Shown: piece after piece, positions 10,025 through 19,870 of the stretch | Layout: every line of letters begins with the position of its first letter | Numbering within the stretch: the first letter of the stretch is position 1 | DNA from: Ophiothrix spiculata | Taxonomy: Eukaryota; Echinodermata; Ophiuroidea; Amphilepidida; Ophiotrichidae | Strand: one strand, 5' to 3' | Assembly: GCA_000969725.1 (NCBI GenBank) | Contig: JXSR01S029089.1 | Length of the DNA: 23,233 nt | Position numbers and translations under genes: made by a program | Notes under the pieces: model-generated | What the model was told of the DNA's origin: nothing | The model's database searches: none | The model's input: only the letters and a program-made list of their open reading frames with translations

Positions 10025-10662
10025 GTATAAACACTAGACATCTGTTAGGTTTTGAACAATCAAACTTTGTTAGTAAAACAATACTGAAAAAAGTACCACT
10101 ACACCTTTGTTTTTGTATTAAAAATCCTCTAAAATCCTTCAACGTCTGAAGTAAATGTCAATAGTACATTTTGAACATTAAGCATGCATATAGCAAGTAT
10201 TGATATGGTTAAATAATTTTTAAATTAGCAAAGTCATAAAAGACGAAATAAGTCTTTAAAATAAATGAAAATATATGGCAGTTTTTATTCGACTGAGTCT
10301 TATAATTAAGCATTCACTTGATAACGGTTAATGATTAAGTAACTTATTTGAAAAAGAGATACATGTAAATGCGCTTGTCATGATTACTAATGACAAATAA
10401 ATGAATGCTATCAGATGTTCTGTAATAAATGAATTTCAGTGAGCTACAATGAGTATTGGAAGTACATTATGTTTTAAAACGGGAAATTAAAGACTTTTAT
10501 AAGTTAAACTATTTCGGTAAATCTTAATAACATATATTATTTCTGTTTTCAGACTTTTGCTTGTATCTTTATTCCTTTTTGTATTTGGTAACATCAACAG
10601 CAAGACAAGAAGACTGGCTATATGCATGTATTTGTTTAATAATTTATTTTTTCTGTAATTGC

Positions 10663-10668
10663 TTTATT
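10663..10668 (-). promoter_or_regulatory. Possible AATAAA polyadenylation signal
   Basis: AATAAA on the minus strand lies about 100 bases past the stop codon of the candidate terminal exon at 10764. The hexamer is common by chance in such A/T-rich DNA, so it only supports the candidate gene weakly. Confidence 0.2.
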
Positions 10669-10763
10669 GTGCATCTGTTAATCTGACATCTACTGTATTG
10701 AATATTTTGTTAAGCTTTTCGGTTTAAATTTTTCTTTTGAATAAAAATGCAGTATATACCGTG

Positions 10764-11160
10764 CTAAATACACATTGCTGTGTCATCTTTAAAATGGTTA
10801 ATCTTTGCTTGCTGTTGTTGTAGTTTGTGTACTTGTTTGTTTTCATTCTGTGGTTTAATATCAATGTCCATGCTGACCTGAAAACCATAGTACAGGTTTG
10901 GTAAACCGGAAACAGTGAAATATTTAATGACATTGCACCTAAAATTATTATGTGGAGCTAATGTGTAAAAAAACATCTATATACTCAAAATTTATGTAAG
11001 TTATAGGAAAAATTTGAGATGAAAGTGTGTCTAACAGTTCAACAAGCGGTTTGTTACTGATAAAGTAAACTTGATACTGATAAAACTTACCCAGGATCCC
11101 AACATTCGTAAGGATGTCTTGTACCCTCTCAGGTTCTCTGTAGCGTGACTTTTCCAAGTG
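10764..11160 (-). CDS. Candidate 3'-terminal exon pair of an unknown gene
   Basis: On the minus strand, a frame containing WKSHATENLRGYKTSLRML runs to a strong splice-donor match CTGG|GTAAGT at 11090/11091. A 213-base gap follows, ending in TATGGTTTTCAG at 10878-10889. The next block, 10764-10877, is in phase 0 and open for 37 codons to a TAG stop. It is hydrophilic and contains MDIDIKPQNENK and a QQQQ run. Both exons join without a stop, and an AATAAA lies downstream. Against it, the upstream acceptor of the first exon is not convincing (nearest AG is near 11179), no protein family is recognised, and A/T-rich DNA gives such chance arrangements. It could be a real gene end or nothing. Confidence 0.22.
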
Positions 11161-11325
11161 CGTTTTATGTAAAAAAAATTAAGGTACTAGATCACATTAT
11201 TTTAATCAAAAATTTAATCTAATGTAGTTCCCCTTGTGATAAACTAACTATCAAAATGTTTTTATTAAGGTCAATTTCTTCGTAAACTGTGTCTTTGGTG
11301 ATTTTTAATAATATTGGTGCAGGGG

Positions 11326-11589
11326 CTATTTGTTCATATTATTGTCGTGCTTGTATATGCCACCATTATTTTCAGTTTGATCACTGAACTTTAACCACGT
11401 TGAAAAATGTTTCACATATTTAACCGTAACCACACACATCATGGATACACACCGCAGGTAGCCGGCATCAATAGCACTAGGATTCGCTCCACAGCGCGGG
11501 ATATTCAATTTTAGTGTAACGGCACAACAACTTATTGGCTCGTTACCACTGGCCCTGTACTCATTTGGTACTGATGATGGCCCTCTGTA
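11326..11589 (-). other. GC-richer open stretch, possible exon or repeat
   Basis: The minus strand is open from about ATCGATTACAGAGGGCC (11589) to 11326, with residues such as GPSSVPNEYRASGNEP and LNIPRCGANPSAIDAGYLRC. Its GC content is visibly above the surroundings between 11450 and 11590. TTACAG|AGGGCC could serve as a splice acceptor, but no good donor was found. No family is recognised. A decayed repeat is an equally good explanation. Confidence 0.15.
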
Positions 11590-12094
11590 ATCGATCTATT
11601 TACAAGAATTATTGGAAATAATTGTGTTTTTTTTTTTTTTGCAAATCAGCGCCGCTTGATAATGAACTTGTAAAAAGTCTAACTACAAATCAATGACACT
11701 TTGATTGTGTGCCAAAAATATCAGAAAAACGTTAATTTATTTCATCTGCAAGAACGTAGAAATCATGGGTAAGAACTTATGACATGGAGTTAATTACTTA
11801 CAAATAAAGAACTAATTGTACACTTGCAAGAAATAAGAGAATTTTGGATGCTATTTGTGATCATTTTATATATGTAGTTAGCATTTTAGTATGCAATTAG
11901 TTTTAGTTGTTTGTGTTTTTCCGAAAAAGCATTTTCCGACTGTGGTAGTTCTTGTCTTTTACAAAGCTTCAAAATGTATAAGGAATCAGATACCCACATG
12001 TCAAAATTTAAACTATTATTTATTTGCTTGGATTTTTTCAGTATAAAACACAAATTGGAAGCGAACATGAAAGAAAACAGCAATACTCTGGTCG

Positions 12095-13610
12095 TTTTTC
12101 AACTTTATGTTTTGTTTTTGCATTTATTGACAATGTCATGACTAGTCTACATGCATAAATGTTGCACAACTACATGTATATAGCTGGGAATTATATGAAA
12201 CAGGCTTGGCTTGTTTGTGTCGTTTCGTAATATAAAAAGCGATAACTTTCCTTCGGCAAGAAAGGCAAAATGTAAACACACATTAATCCAATTTTAGACA
12301 TTAGAATAATTATAGTTCTCGTTTCAGAAGGTATCAGTCTCCGTCCAATGGATTACGAGCCTGCAGGATTTACATATCACGCGGGAGTTGATAAACATCT
12401 CGCGACATAAACCAGACATCTGTTGGAGGCTCTATTTTTGTTGAAAACAAAACAAATCAAACAAAAAATATACAATAAATAATCAAACTTTGGCAATAAA
12501 TAGCTCTGGAAAAGTATCATCATACTTTTTCTTCTGTAAAGACTCTATTCTAATGATGTAAGGGGTAGTAGGGAAGTGTATATTAGAAGGCATTATTGAT
12601 AGTTAGCGAGTACGTCATAACAATGTTAGGACAAGAAAGTATGGAACATAAATGAAGGAATCTGTCAGATTTTGACTGAGACTTAAGAAGCCCTGTCCGA
12701 TAGGGTCAGCTTTTTTAAAAACTTTCTGAGATTTTGGTAATCCCCATATTTCCCATATTGTTCTCATTACCCATGTGAAATTTTACAGCTGAAAAGTGCC
12801 ACATTTCGGAAAATATGTTAAATAATGGTAAACCATAACATTACTGACAAAGTAAAGTATAGGCAAGTGGAAAAAAAAAAAGATTGTTCATAAAATCAAA
12901 ACAGTTGTTCCGATTTTACTGAAATTTGAAATTGAAACATCTTAAGTGGCAATGTTTCATATGACAATGAAAACTAAAATTTGAAAAATCGGACCATGTA
13001 CCTTTTTAAGCATTACATTGATAATGGTTAACAATTTAACAATGTATTTAATTTTAAACAAGAAATAAACTCCGCGCATACTGATAATTGCAAAAGTTAA
13101 TAATCCAATATTTTTGTATCAAAGTATTAAATGCATTTCGGTTAACAAAAATGGCCATTTAATGTGCATTATATTTTAAACCGGGAAATTAAAGACCATT
13201 ATACAGGGAAACTAAATGTGTTCGGTAAACTTTAATAATATATATCATTTTCTGTTTTTGATAGCGTAATATATATAATTTTTGAAAAGGAAATAAATGC
13301 AATCATTATGACTGCTAATAACAAATGTTAATTTATAAATGCTTTTAGAGGTAATCAATTGATCTTGGTGAATCAAAATGAGCAATTAAGGTGCGTAATG
13401 TTTTGAAACGGGACATTAAAGCCTCAGTAAATGCTATTAATACACGAATATCATTTTTTTGTTTTAAGAGCATTGCTTTTATCGGTATTTTTTATTTTGT
13501 TGTAGTATCTGAACATCTGCAGGCAGACAAGACGACTGGCTACACGCATGCAAATGCTTTGTTATTCATTTGTGTAGTTGCTTTAATGTTCATCGGTTAG
13601 CAATTACACA
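12095..13610 (+). repeat. Duplicated segment, unit 2 (expanded)
   Basis: It is collinear with 9730-10720 but longer. Roughly 450 bp between 12550 and 13010 has no counterpart in unit 1 and looks inserted. The ACGGGAAATTAAAG block is present twice (about 13180 and 13405), indicating an internal duplication. The last part, GCAGACAAGACGACTGGCTA to ATGTTCATCGGTTAG, matches unit 1 at 10599-10685. A 69-codon frame at 13391-13600 is not conserved in unit 1. Confidence 0.7.
12909..12993. repeat. Imperfect inverted repeat inside the unit-2 insertion
   Basis: TCCGATTTT...GAAACAT (12909-12940) faces ATGTTTC...AAAATCGGA (12952-12993) with partial matches between. It lies within the sequence present only in unit 2, so it may be a fold within, or one end of, a small inserted element. 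No matching terminus was identified on the other side. Confidence 0.4.
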
Positions 13611-15782
13611 TGTATACCGGTTGTATTCTATATGTCTGTATGTTTGTTTGTTTGTAACGAACGGAGTGAAGTTTTTGTTTTCTCATGAAGTTTTGAGTAC
13701 GATTCCTAGTGCAGTTAGAAGGCATATTTGGGTGTTTCTAGAATGATTTTAATTACATTTTGTACCAAACATTCTGAACAAATAAAGTGTTAAGGTATTT
13801 TATTTTCAGACTTTCAGCATGATTTTATATATAAAAATGGCTGATTACCGTTTTCGTGCAGTTTTGAAATGCTTGAATCCCGAACGATGATAACTCAGGT
13901 AGAATTTAGACCATGGTGTAGGTTCCGATCACATTCTCATCTCCCAGGGCCTAACCGGAAGTCAATTTTTAATGCCAAATGAAAGCCCATATTTTCCTTA
14001 TTATAAATCCACAATTTCACCATAAAATTCTTTATAGTTTTAGAAAAACAGCAAAAAATGTAAAATCAATTGATACACATATGTTCCATTTCTTTTGTAT
14101 TCACATAACAGCCTCATCTCCAGGGTTGCATACATTCTTTTGCCAGGAGAAAACAAGACACAGGCTAAGGTTGAAACCTTGCACAATGCATTTTAGAGGT
14201 CAAGGTCAATCAGTTAAAGGTAAATTATACACATCCTAAAATAGCAACTACACCAAGTAACAACAAATGTTTTCACAACTGATTCCAAGTTTAGTGTACA
14301 AAAAATACAATATAGTTTATTACTTAAAAAAAAATTATCTCTCTTTTTGTAGAGCTGTATTACTTTTTATTAGCAACTTTTTGATTCAAATCATACCAAT
14401 CACGACGACGCATAACAAAATAATATACCTGTACTCTCATAAAAAATATATATATACCTGTACATAATTAAAAAAAAAACAGCTGCAAAATGTTGACTGA
14501 GTATTGATTGAAAAAAATATCTATTTAATTTAATAAATGTGAAAATAATGTTGCCTACCTATTTAACAACTTTTAATGCAGTGCATGAACATGTTAAGCC
14601 TCTCATGCCATGTGATTAACGTTATGCCGTTAATGATACTCAATTGAGCTTTTAAAATAGAAGAACATTGATATAGCAATAACTCAAGTACTATAACAAT
14701 GCATCAAGAGCTTTTAGTGGTAAATATTATTCAATTTGCACTGTATACATCACATTTCGAGAAACAGGGACTTTATGGCATAATAATATATAATTTGAAA
14801 AAAGCATTTTTATATGGCATTATATTACAGTTGTCTGAAAGCTTCAAGAACGTATTTTGTACGTATGCTTGTAAGGGTGATGTCGGGTTGAATGTTATTT
14901 TGTGTAAATTTGACTAATCGTTATGTGTATTCTTTGGAGAGCTTTGATATTGAATCCTCATTACATTCGCATTCAACTATTATCTACATACACAGAATGA
15001 TGGTAGATTAGGAGTAATTACCATATACCAAATGGTTCATTCCACAGAAAATCCATGTTTTTTTTGACTTCAAGCAAAAAATCAACGGATTTTTTTAAAA
15101 CCATATGAGCAGGTTTTTCAGACATACGTTTGCTACTTGGTACGTGATAAGTATTTCCTAAACAGAAAATGTGACGTTTTTGTATCCGTGAATAAATGAA
15201 ATTTGACGATAGGGTTTCTTACCACTTTATGATTAAGTTATTTGTAAATGTGTTTACCCGTAATTTGTGTAATAAAAGATTCGCTAAAATATCATAGATT
15301 TTTTTTTTGATTTTTAAGTAATTTAGAGCATAAAACCATTTCCGTGCGTGTCACAAATGTTACTGAACGTCACATTAACATTATTCCAGATGTTGGTAAT
15401 TAACTAAATTGTTGAACACGTATACATCAACAACAACATCGTGGATAGAATGTCTATTCTAAGCTTTGAAGCCATTTAAAAGTGATTTTCTGGTCACAAA
15501 CGTTACTTTGGATGGATGGTTAATAACAAGTACATATTACAGGACTCATTTATTCGTGACATTTTAAGGTTGTACTCGTTTATATTGTTTTATATGCATT
15601 TTCTCCTCGTATAATTAAGAATCTTTGCGTTGACCTGCCTGCCTGCCAAAAAAATAATAATTCGATTCAAGAAATAACTGAAAAATTACGAAGATATTAC
15701 AATCGTATTGCAATTTTCAATACTAGGCTCTTTGAGGGAAAAATATACACTGTTCCCCATAAATATTTTTACTACTTTTTTA
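13611..15782. other. AT-rich non-coding stretch with minor repeats
   Basis: No gene could be supported. Open frames of 66-86 codons (13979-14917) have low-complexity composition and no motif. There is a short TTTG run near 13645 and a CCTG run near 15637. The part at 14655-14945 resembles 22345-22510 (separate entry). Confidence 0.5.
14655..14945 (+). repeat. Diverged repeat shared with 22345-22510
   Basis: ATAGCAATAAC, TCAAGAGCTTTTAGTG, GGGTTGAAT and TATGTGTATTCTTT occur in the same order in both places. The middle is longer here. A 72-codon open frame (14699-14917) overlaps but is not preserved in the other copy. Confidence 0.45.
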
Positions 15783-16252
15783 TTAAGGTCTTCCTGAGCA
15801 TTTTTCTGTAACACGTCTTCCTGAGGTGAGGGGGGTGGGGGGGTGGTTCCCCCCTGTGATTTTGAACTTGCTAAAAAATGAAGGAATCAACGTTTCTAAC
15901 ATGTTCTGTAAGTTTTAAGTCAATAGCATGCAGATATATTTCAAAATGGCGATTTAAAATTTTCGGAGGTGGCAACCACCCTACCGCCCCTACCGGCCGA
16001 CTTTGACAGCCTATCATAACCCCACATTAGGTGGTACCCCCATTTTCCCGTCAAATTGACTGCAAAGGATGTAAAAACAATTACCCAAATACTCGGGGTC
16101 GCTTTCTTTTGCGTTTTGGTGCAATCGGCGATCATTCGTTAGGGGGTGCAGGGATGGTAACCACCCTCCCCCCTAGGAAGACGAGTCCGTCTAGAAGGAC
16201 CACGGGCAGCGAGCGAAGCTGCACGTGGTTCTTCTAGACGGACTAGGGTTAA
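15783..16252 (+). mobile_element. TTAA-family MITE, copy D, interrupted by a foldback
   Basis: It is bounded by TTAA at 15783-15786 and 16249-16252. The left end reads TTAAGGTCTTCCTGAGC, four bases shorter than in copy E. The right end, once the 61-bp foldback at 16184-16244 is set aside, is CCTAGGAAGACG then AGGGTTAA. That is the reverse complement of a TTAACCCTCGTCTTCCTAGG terminus and matches the left ends of A and E. Subterminal GGTGGTTCCCCCC and ATGGTAACCACCCT palindromic blocks occur on both sides. The central TGACGTCA block seen in A, B and F is deleted. Short open frames across it are not genes. Confidence 0.75.
16184..16244. mobile_element. 61-bp perfect foldback inserted in copy D
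   Basis: The left arm AGTCCGTCTAGAAGGACCAC (16184-16203) pairs with GTGGTTCTTCTAGACGGACT (16225-16244) over all 20 positions, with one G.T wobble on the plus strand. A second stem, GCAGC/GCTGC, closes the loop. It sits exactly within the right TIR of copy D, between GAAGACG and AGGGTTAA. A related and longer foldback lies at 22567-22671, so it is a mobile family rather than part of D. No clear target duplication is seen. Confidence 0.75.
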
Positions 16253-17099
16253 GTTGCTTTTGGTCAAATTTGATGGGTAAAGTGTAAAACGGAGCTTTCT
16301 CATGTACAGGTAGAGGGCAATTACTATAAAGTATTCAAATGGATCAAAAACGTGATTTTGAGGACAGATTTGATTAAACAACACCTTCACGGTCAATTCA
16401 ATCCTTAAGCTTAGTGGTCATATGAAATTTTTATGTGTAATATTATGATAAGAAATTATTAAATGTCTTTGTCACACTTGTATGCGCCGTGTAGAGATCT
16501 TTGACGTCACTCAATTTAAAAAAATAGGGTTGTGGTGAACGTGGAAAGGTCCCTGGTGGTATATGACATCTTAAAATCCTTTTGAAATTATTTACACCGT
16601 TTAGTATTCATCGTCACTGTTCGGTACTTTCCATGTTGAAAAATACTCCATCCCCTATCACTTTGATAACGTTGCAGTGAACTATCTTGCATTATGCAGA
16701 TGCCACATGTTCTTTTCTATCATTCAGCCTTAATATGGAATGTTTTTTGAAACAAGGTGTCGTCTTTTGAATACTGACCTCATAGTCGTATTTGTTTTGT
16801 TAAAATTCTTCTCAAGCCTCCTTTCATGGTCAAAATCTCAGATAATTATATAATATTAAAATATTTCTTGATCCTATGTAAGCAATAAGGAAGTTAATTA
16901 AAACGCCAGAAATTGTAAATGTAAAAGTTTTAAATTAGACCCTCTGTTTGTTTCAACGCCTTTCAACACTTATTTCGATTTGTCTGTTGCCAGTACGCGT
17001 GAAAAATAAAAACAGTTGATAACTTTATTTTCTTTTTTTAGAATAAGCTGTAGTTACTTTGATATGCAACATTCTGCTTTAAATCATATCAATAATGAT
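16253..17099. other. AT-rich non-coding stretch, no gene seen
   Basis: There are no open frames of note and no recognised repeats. A lone TGACGTCA occurs near 16502-16509 outside any recognised copy of the TTAA family. Confidence 0.5.
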
Positions 17100-17107
17100 A
17101 ATGAACA

Positions 17108-17375
17108 TCGAAATGACATACAAATATGGAATATATTTTTTCTGTTGGTTTCCATCTTGAATAACTAGCCATATCTCGGTATGTACCAATTTTGGAGATG
17201 TGTGCTTTCTCGTGTTTGTAATCACACTTATAAACTTCAAACCAACGGTACTTCAAAGCTCATTGAAGTGACATAGAGACAATTGGAAACTCTAAGGTAC
17301 AAATAACCCATAAAAATAGGTCCAAAGCCGTGCACAGTAATATTAAATAAACAAAAATGAAATTGCCATATTTTC
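17108..17375 (+). repeat. Left inverted repeat of the Tc1-like element
   Basis: It includes TGGAATATATTTTTTCTGTT, GGTTTCCATCTTGAATAA and ATCTCGGTAT, then diverged sequence. Further on are TGACATAGAGACAA, ATAGGTCCAAAGCCGTGCAC and ATTGCCATATTTTC. Each block is found in the same order in the reverse complement of the right arm. Confidence 0.85.
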
Positions 17376-17479
17376 TTTTCTTCGTTACCTAGAGATGTGA
17401 AACTCTACATGGTTGATTAACACAATGTTAGTGATAATAACTGATCAATCAATATTTCCTCTGTTCTCATTGAGAAGCG

Positions 17480-18025
17480 TACAACGTCATTACTCTCCAT
17501 GGCATGCTTCCCGTTTGTTATTGGAGAGTTCTTTGGGGTATCTCAGCCAAAGCACCAAACACAGCCCTACAACACCCCTTCAACTCGGAGGATCAATATA
17601 ATATGCTGTTAATCCAATGTGTTTCTTAACCCAGATATTCTCATAAGGATTAATATCCTAAGGTCTTGCCGGACAAGGCAAGATCTCAGCACCCTGATCT
17701 TCAAGGAAAGTCCGGATTGTACGAGCACGACGGAGGCGAAAGTTGTCATAGTGTAGCACAAAATTGTTTTCAAAGATGCCTCTAGCGAATGACATTATCA
17801 GGGCTTCTAGAATGTATCTTTACTGAAGCTGATGGAAGCTGCCTTCCAAGGTGATCAGGGCCGATTTTCCACCTGCATGTAAAGCATCCAGAAGGCAATG
17901 TTGCCTTCTTCTGGATACATTGTTGATAGCATGCACGCTTCAGTATAACCCTATTCTGTACATCTGCGGCCCTGATGAATCCATCTTGGCAGTATATTTC
18001 AAATTTAATCTAAACTCAAAAGACA
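17480..18025 (-). pseudogene. Tc1-like DD34E transposase, broken
   Basis: The minus strand retains the catalytic core of a Tc1/mariner transposase, the enzyme that cuts and pastes the element. In one frame it reads GGKSALITLEGS, a stop, RYILEALIMSFARG, NNFVLHYDNFRLRRARTIR, TFLEDQGAEILPCPARP, a stop, then DINPYENIW. The second catalytic D (HYDN, codon 17745-17747) and the E of YENIW (17640-17642) are 34 residues apart, the Tc1 spacing. AEIPQRTLQ, a stop and QTGSMPWRVMT follow in the usual C-terminal position. The first catalytic block, normally DESRF, reads FEFRLNL at 18001-18020 in another frame, so that aspartate is gone. The DNA-binding N-terminus (about 18030-18460) is too decayed to recognise. 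It is certainly non-functional. Confidence 0.85.
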
Positions 18026-18507
18026 ACGTTATCTCATTGATGGGACACGAAATGAAAAATGATCTGTGGCTCAGTGAAAGCGTCGCTGGGAAAGGTGTTT
18101 GGTCAATATATTTTCTCCAAGGGTTTCCTAACATGATTGCTACTTTAAATAAAGTGAGACTTTACAAATGTTCTTAATACGAGCTTGTTTTATGAAAGAT
18201 CATGGTGTTTGACACTTGCCCTGTTTGGTAAGATCTTTAGATTTGAACTCAATTGAGGACTTCTCGGCTGAAGTAACACATCGATGAACAACAAGTTACA
18301 TCAAACCACCATGTTCAGGAGTAACTTTAGGCTGTGCTTGATACTTGGGCTGATGGACCTGTCCGAACTCTCCAATCACGAGTGGAATGTCCGCATGGAG
18401 AGTCCATGTGCCGTACGCTTCTTATGGATGACATAGCGAGCCGTGTTTGGTCCTAATTTGTAACCAATAATATGTAAAACAACTTTGTAAAATTTCAAGC
18501 GTCAAGG

Positions 18508-18792
18508 TAAAGTATGGCAAATTCAATTTCTTTAATTCCGTATTATGGTGCACGAGTTTGGACCCAAATTTTAGAAGTTTTTGTGCTTTCAAGTTCCCCA
18601 TTTTCTCTGTGTCAACTAGGTATAGACTAAAAGGGTCTAAATTTCAAGATTATATATGTATATCTTCAAATATGAAGAAATACACATTCCTGGAGTTTTC
18701 ATATACCGAGATGTGGCGGATTATTCAAGATGGAAACCAACAGAAAAAATATATTCCACATTTAATGTCAAGCCTGTATGTTTCACATAATG
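18508..18792 (-). repeat. Right inverted repeat of the Tc1-like element
   Basis: Reverse complement of the left arm. ATACCGAGATGTGGC, TTATTCAAGATGGAAACC and AACAGAAAAAATATATTCCA match the outer part of the left arm. TGGTGCACGAGTTTGGACCC and TATGGCAAATTCAA match its inner end. Confidence 0.85.
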
Positions 18793-18795
18793 AGA

Positions 18796-19870
18796 AAAAA
18801 TCTAAAAGTAGTTAGATGTAAAACAGTTAAACTAAAATTCTGGTCAAAAGTAGATGATATAAAGTTGTTATCTCGGAAAAGAAAATATTATACTCGATCT
18901 TATTTACATTTTGGTAATTAAAACACAATTCTTCTTCTTCTTATGTTTTTTTTCATTTTTAGTTAGCAGAAGGAAACTGGGAATTATTGTGAAGGACTCG
19001 ATCTAAAATGTATAGTTCGCGACAATCATTTTTTAATATTACATTTGTTTATTTTCTATTTCAGCAGAATGTCGGGCGAATGTTGACCTCTGTCAATAAT
19101 GTTAATATAGTGCACCTTGATAATCATGTATATTTATTAAACTGCAATAATGAATTTAAAACATATCGTAACTCTGCGCTTTGCAAGGCAATACATACCA
19201 TATTTCTTTATTTACACACCTCAATTACCAAATTGACAATATTGGCAATAACAAATGAAACAATTGCCTTATACAATTAAATTTCTTTATATGTCGGTAA
19301 TATAAACGTAGTTACTTTTATTATAAATATTTATTTACCGTAACGATATTAGTCAACATATTAAACTACATATTTCATTAGCAAATGTCACAAAGAGGAG
19401 GGGGGGGGGGGAAGTTCGGTATGCTAGTCGAGGGAAAAGGTCCATTCGGGGATCTGGGCAATAACACTAAAAAAAAGGGGGAGGGGGGGGGAGAGAAGAA
19501 CAATAGTTTGAAATGTAATAAAATTGTTGAAAAAAATGTATGTGCGCTTGTGAGACTTTTTTTTGCTTCTCAGTTTTCAAAAGCTACATCAATACATTTT
19601 AGGTGGGCTTGTTTAGTTTAAGTCTTTATGTCATTCGGGGGTAACTGATATTTGTGCCCCATCACTCAGAAAATCCTGGGCACGCAGGGTTACTTCCAGA
19701 TATTTCAAACTCTACAAATCTTGATATTTAATTGGCTTCTGCGTAATAATGTATATATTTATCTATTTTTACACCATGCCTAACCATTGGTAGCGAAACC
19801 AAACGAGAGTTACAATCCATAATGGTGGAATATGCAATAACACTGGACTGCCGTAATGAAGTTCGTTTCT
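18796..19870. other. AT-rich non-coding stretch with two G-rich tracts
   Basis: It contains a G12 run at 19400-19411 and a purine tract (AAAAAAAAGGGGGAGGGGGG) at about 19469-19491. An imperfect hairpin lies at 19641-19693 (GTGCCC/GGGCAC and GTAAC/GTTAC). A 90-codon frame at 19008-19280 follows a fair splice-acceptor-like TATTTTCTATTTCAG, but it has no motif and no donor, so it is not called. Confidence 0.5.

Larger units (their letters stand above)
9730..10720 (+). repeat. Duplicated segment, unit 1
   Basis: About 1 kb of non-coding sequence that is collinear with 12095-13610. Shared landmarks, in order: ATAAATGTTGCA, GTGTCGTTTCGTAATAT, CGGCAAGAAAG, GTATCAGTCTCCGTC, CACGCGGGAGTTGATAAACA, AGACATCTGTT, AATCAAACTTTG, AACGGGAAATTAAAGAC, TTCGGTAAA and GACTGGCTA. 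The open frames of the two units are not kept between them, because indels shift frame. The shared sequence is therefore either non-coding or no longer coding. Confidence 0.75.
17100..18795 (-). mobile_element. Decayed Tc1-like transposon with long inverted repeats
   Basis: About 1.7 kb long: two inverted repeats of roughly 260 bp enclose a transposase relic read on the minus strand. The arms are well preserved at the outer part and again at the inner GGTCCAAA and GTGCAC blocks. Tc1-family elements with long arms of this kind (IR/DR type, as in Sleeping Beauty-like elements) carry a short transposase binding site at each end of the arm. The exact termini and the flanking TA could not be fixed, because identity fades outward of about 17110 and 18790. 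Confidence 0.8.

Noticed and set aside
11470-11505. PRCG peptide resembling the cysteine switch of matrix metalloproteinases
   Set aside because: Only four residues match, the following PD is absent, and no propeptide or zinc-binding HExxHxxGxxH motif is present nearby on the minus strand.
13391-13600. 69-codon frame with a hydrophobic profile, a possible small membrane protein
   Set aside because: The homologous stretch in unit 1 (10470-10690) has indels and stops in that frame, so there is no sign of conserved coding.
9730-13610. LTR retrotransposon, with the duplicated segments as LTRs
   Set aside because: No TG...CA ends, primer-binding site, polypurine tract or gag/pol sequence is visible between the units, and the units differ strongly in length.
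15166-15566. Possible MITE with AAAATGTGACG-type ends and CGTGAATAAATGA near both ends
   Set aside because: The inverted match is short and out of register between the two ends, and no target duplication is seen.
16031-16396. Overlapping open frames on both strands around 16.0-16.4 kb
   Set aside because: They lie across TTAA-MITE copy D and the foldback. Openness on both strands follows from the GC-rich palindromic sequence, and no protein motif is visible.
18180-18460. DNA-binding N-terminal domain of the Tc1-like transposase
   Set aside because: The position is right, but all three minus-strand frames lack a recognisable helix-turn-helix or GRPR-like motif, so only the catalytic part is annotated.
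19008-19280. 90-codon frame preceded by an acceptor-like TTCTATTTCAG
   Set aside because: Composition is typical of translated A/T-rich DNA, no motif or matching donor was found, and no flanking exon is apparent.
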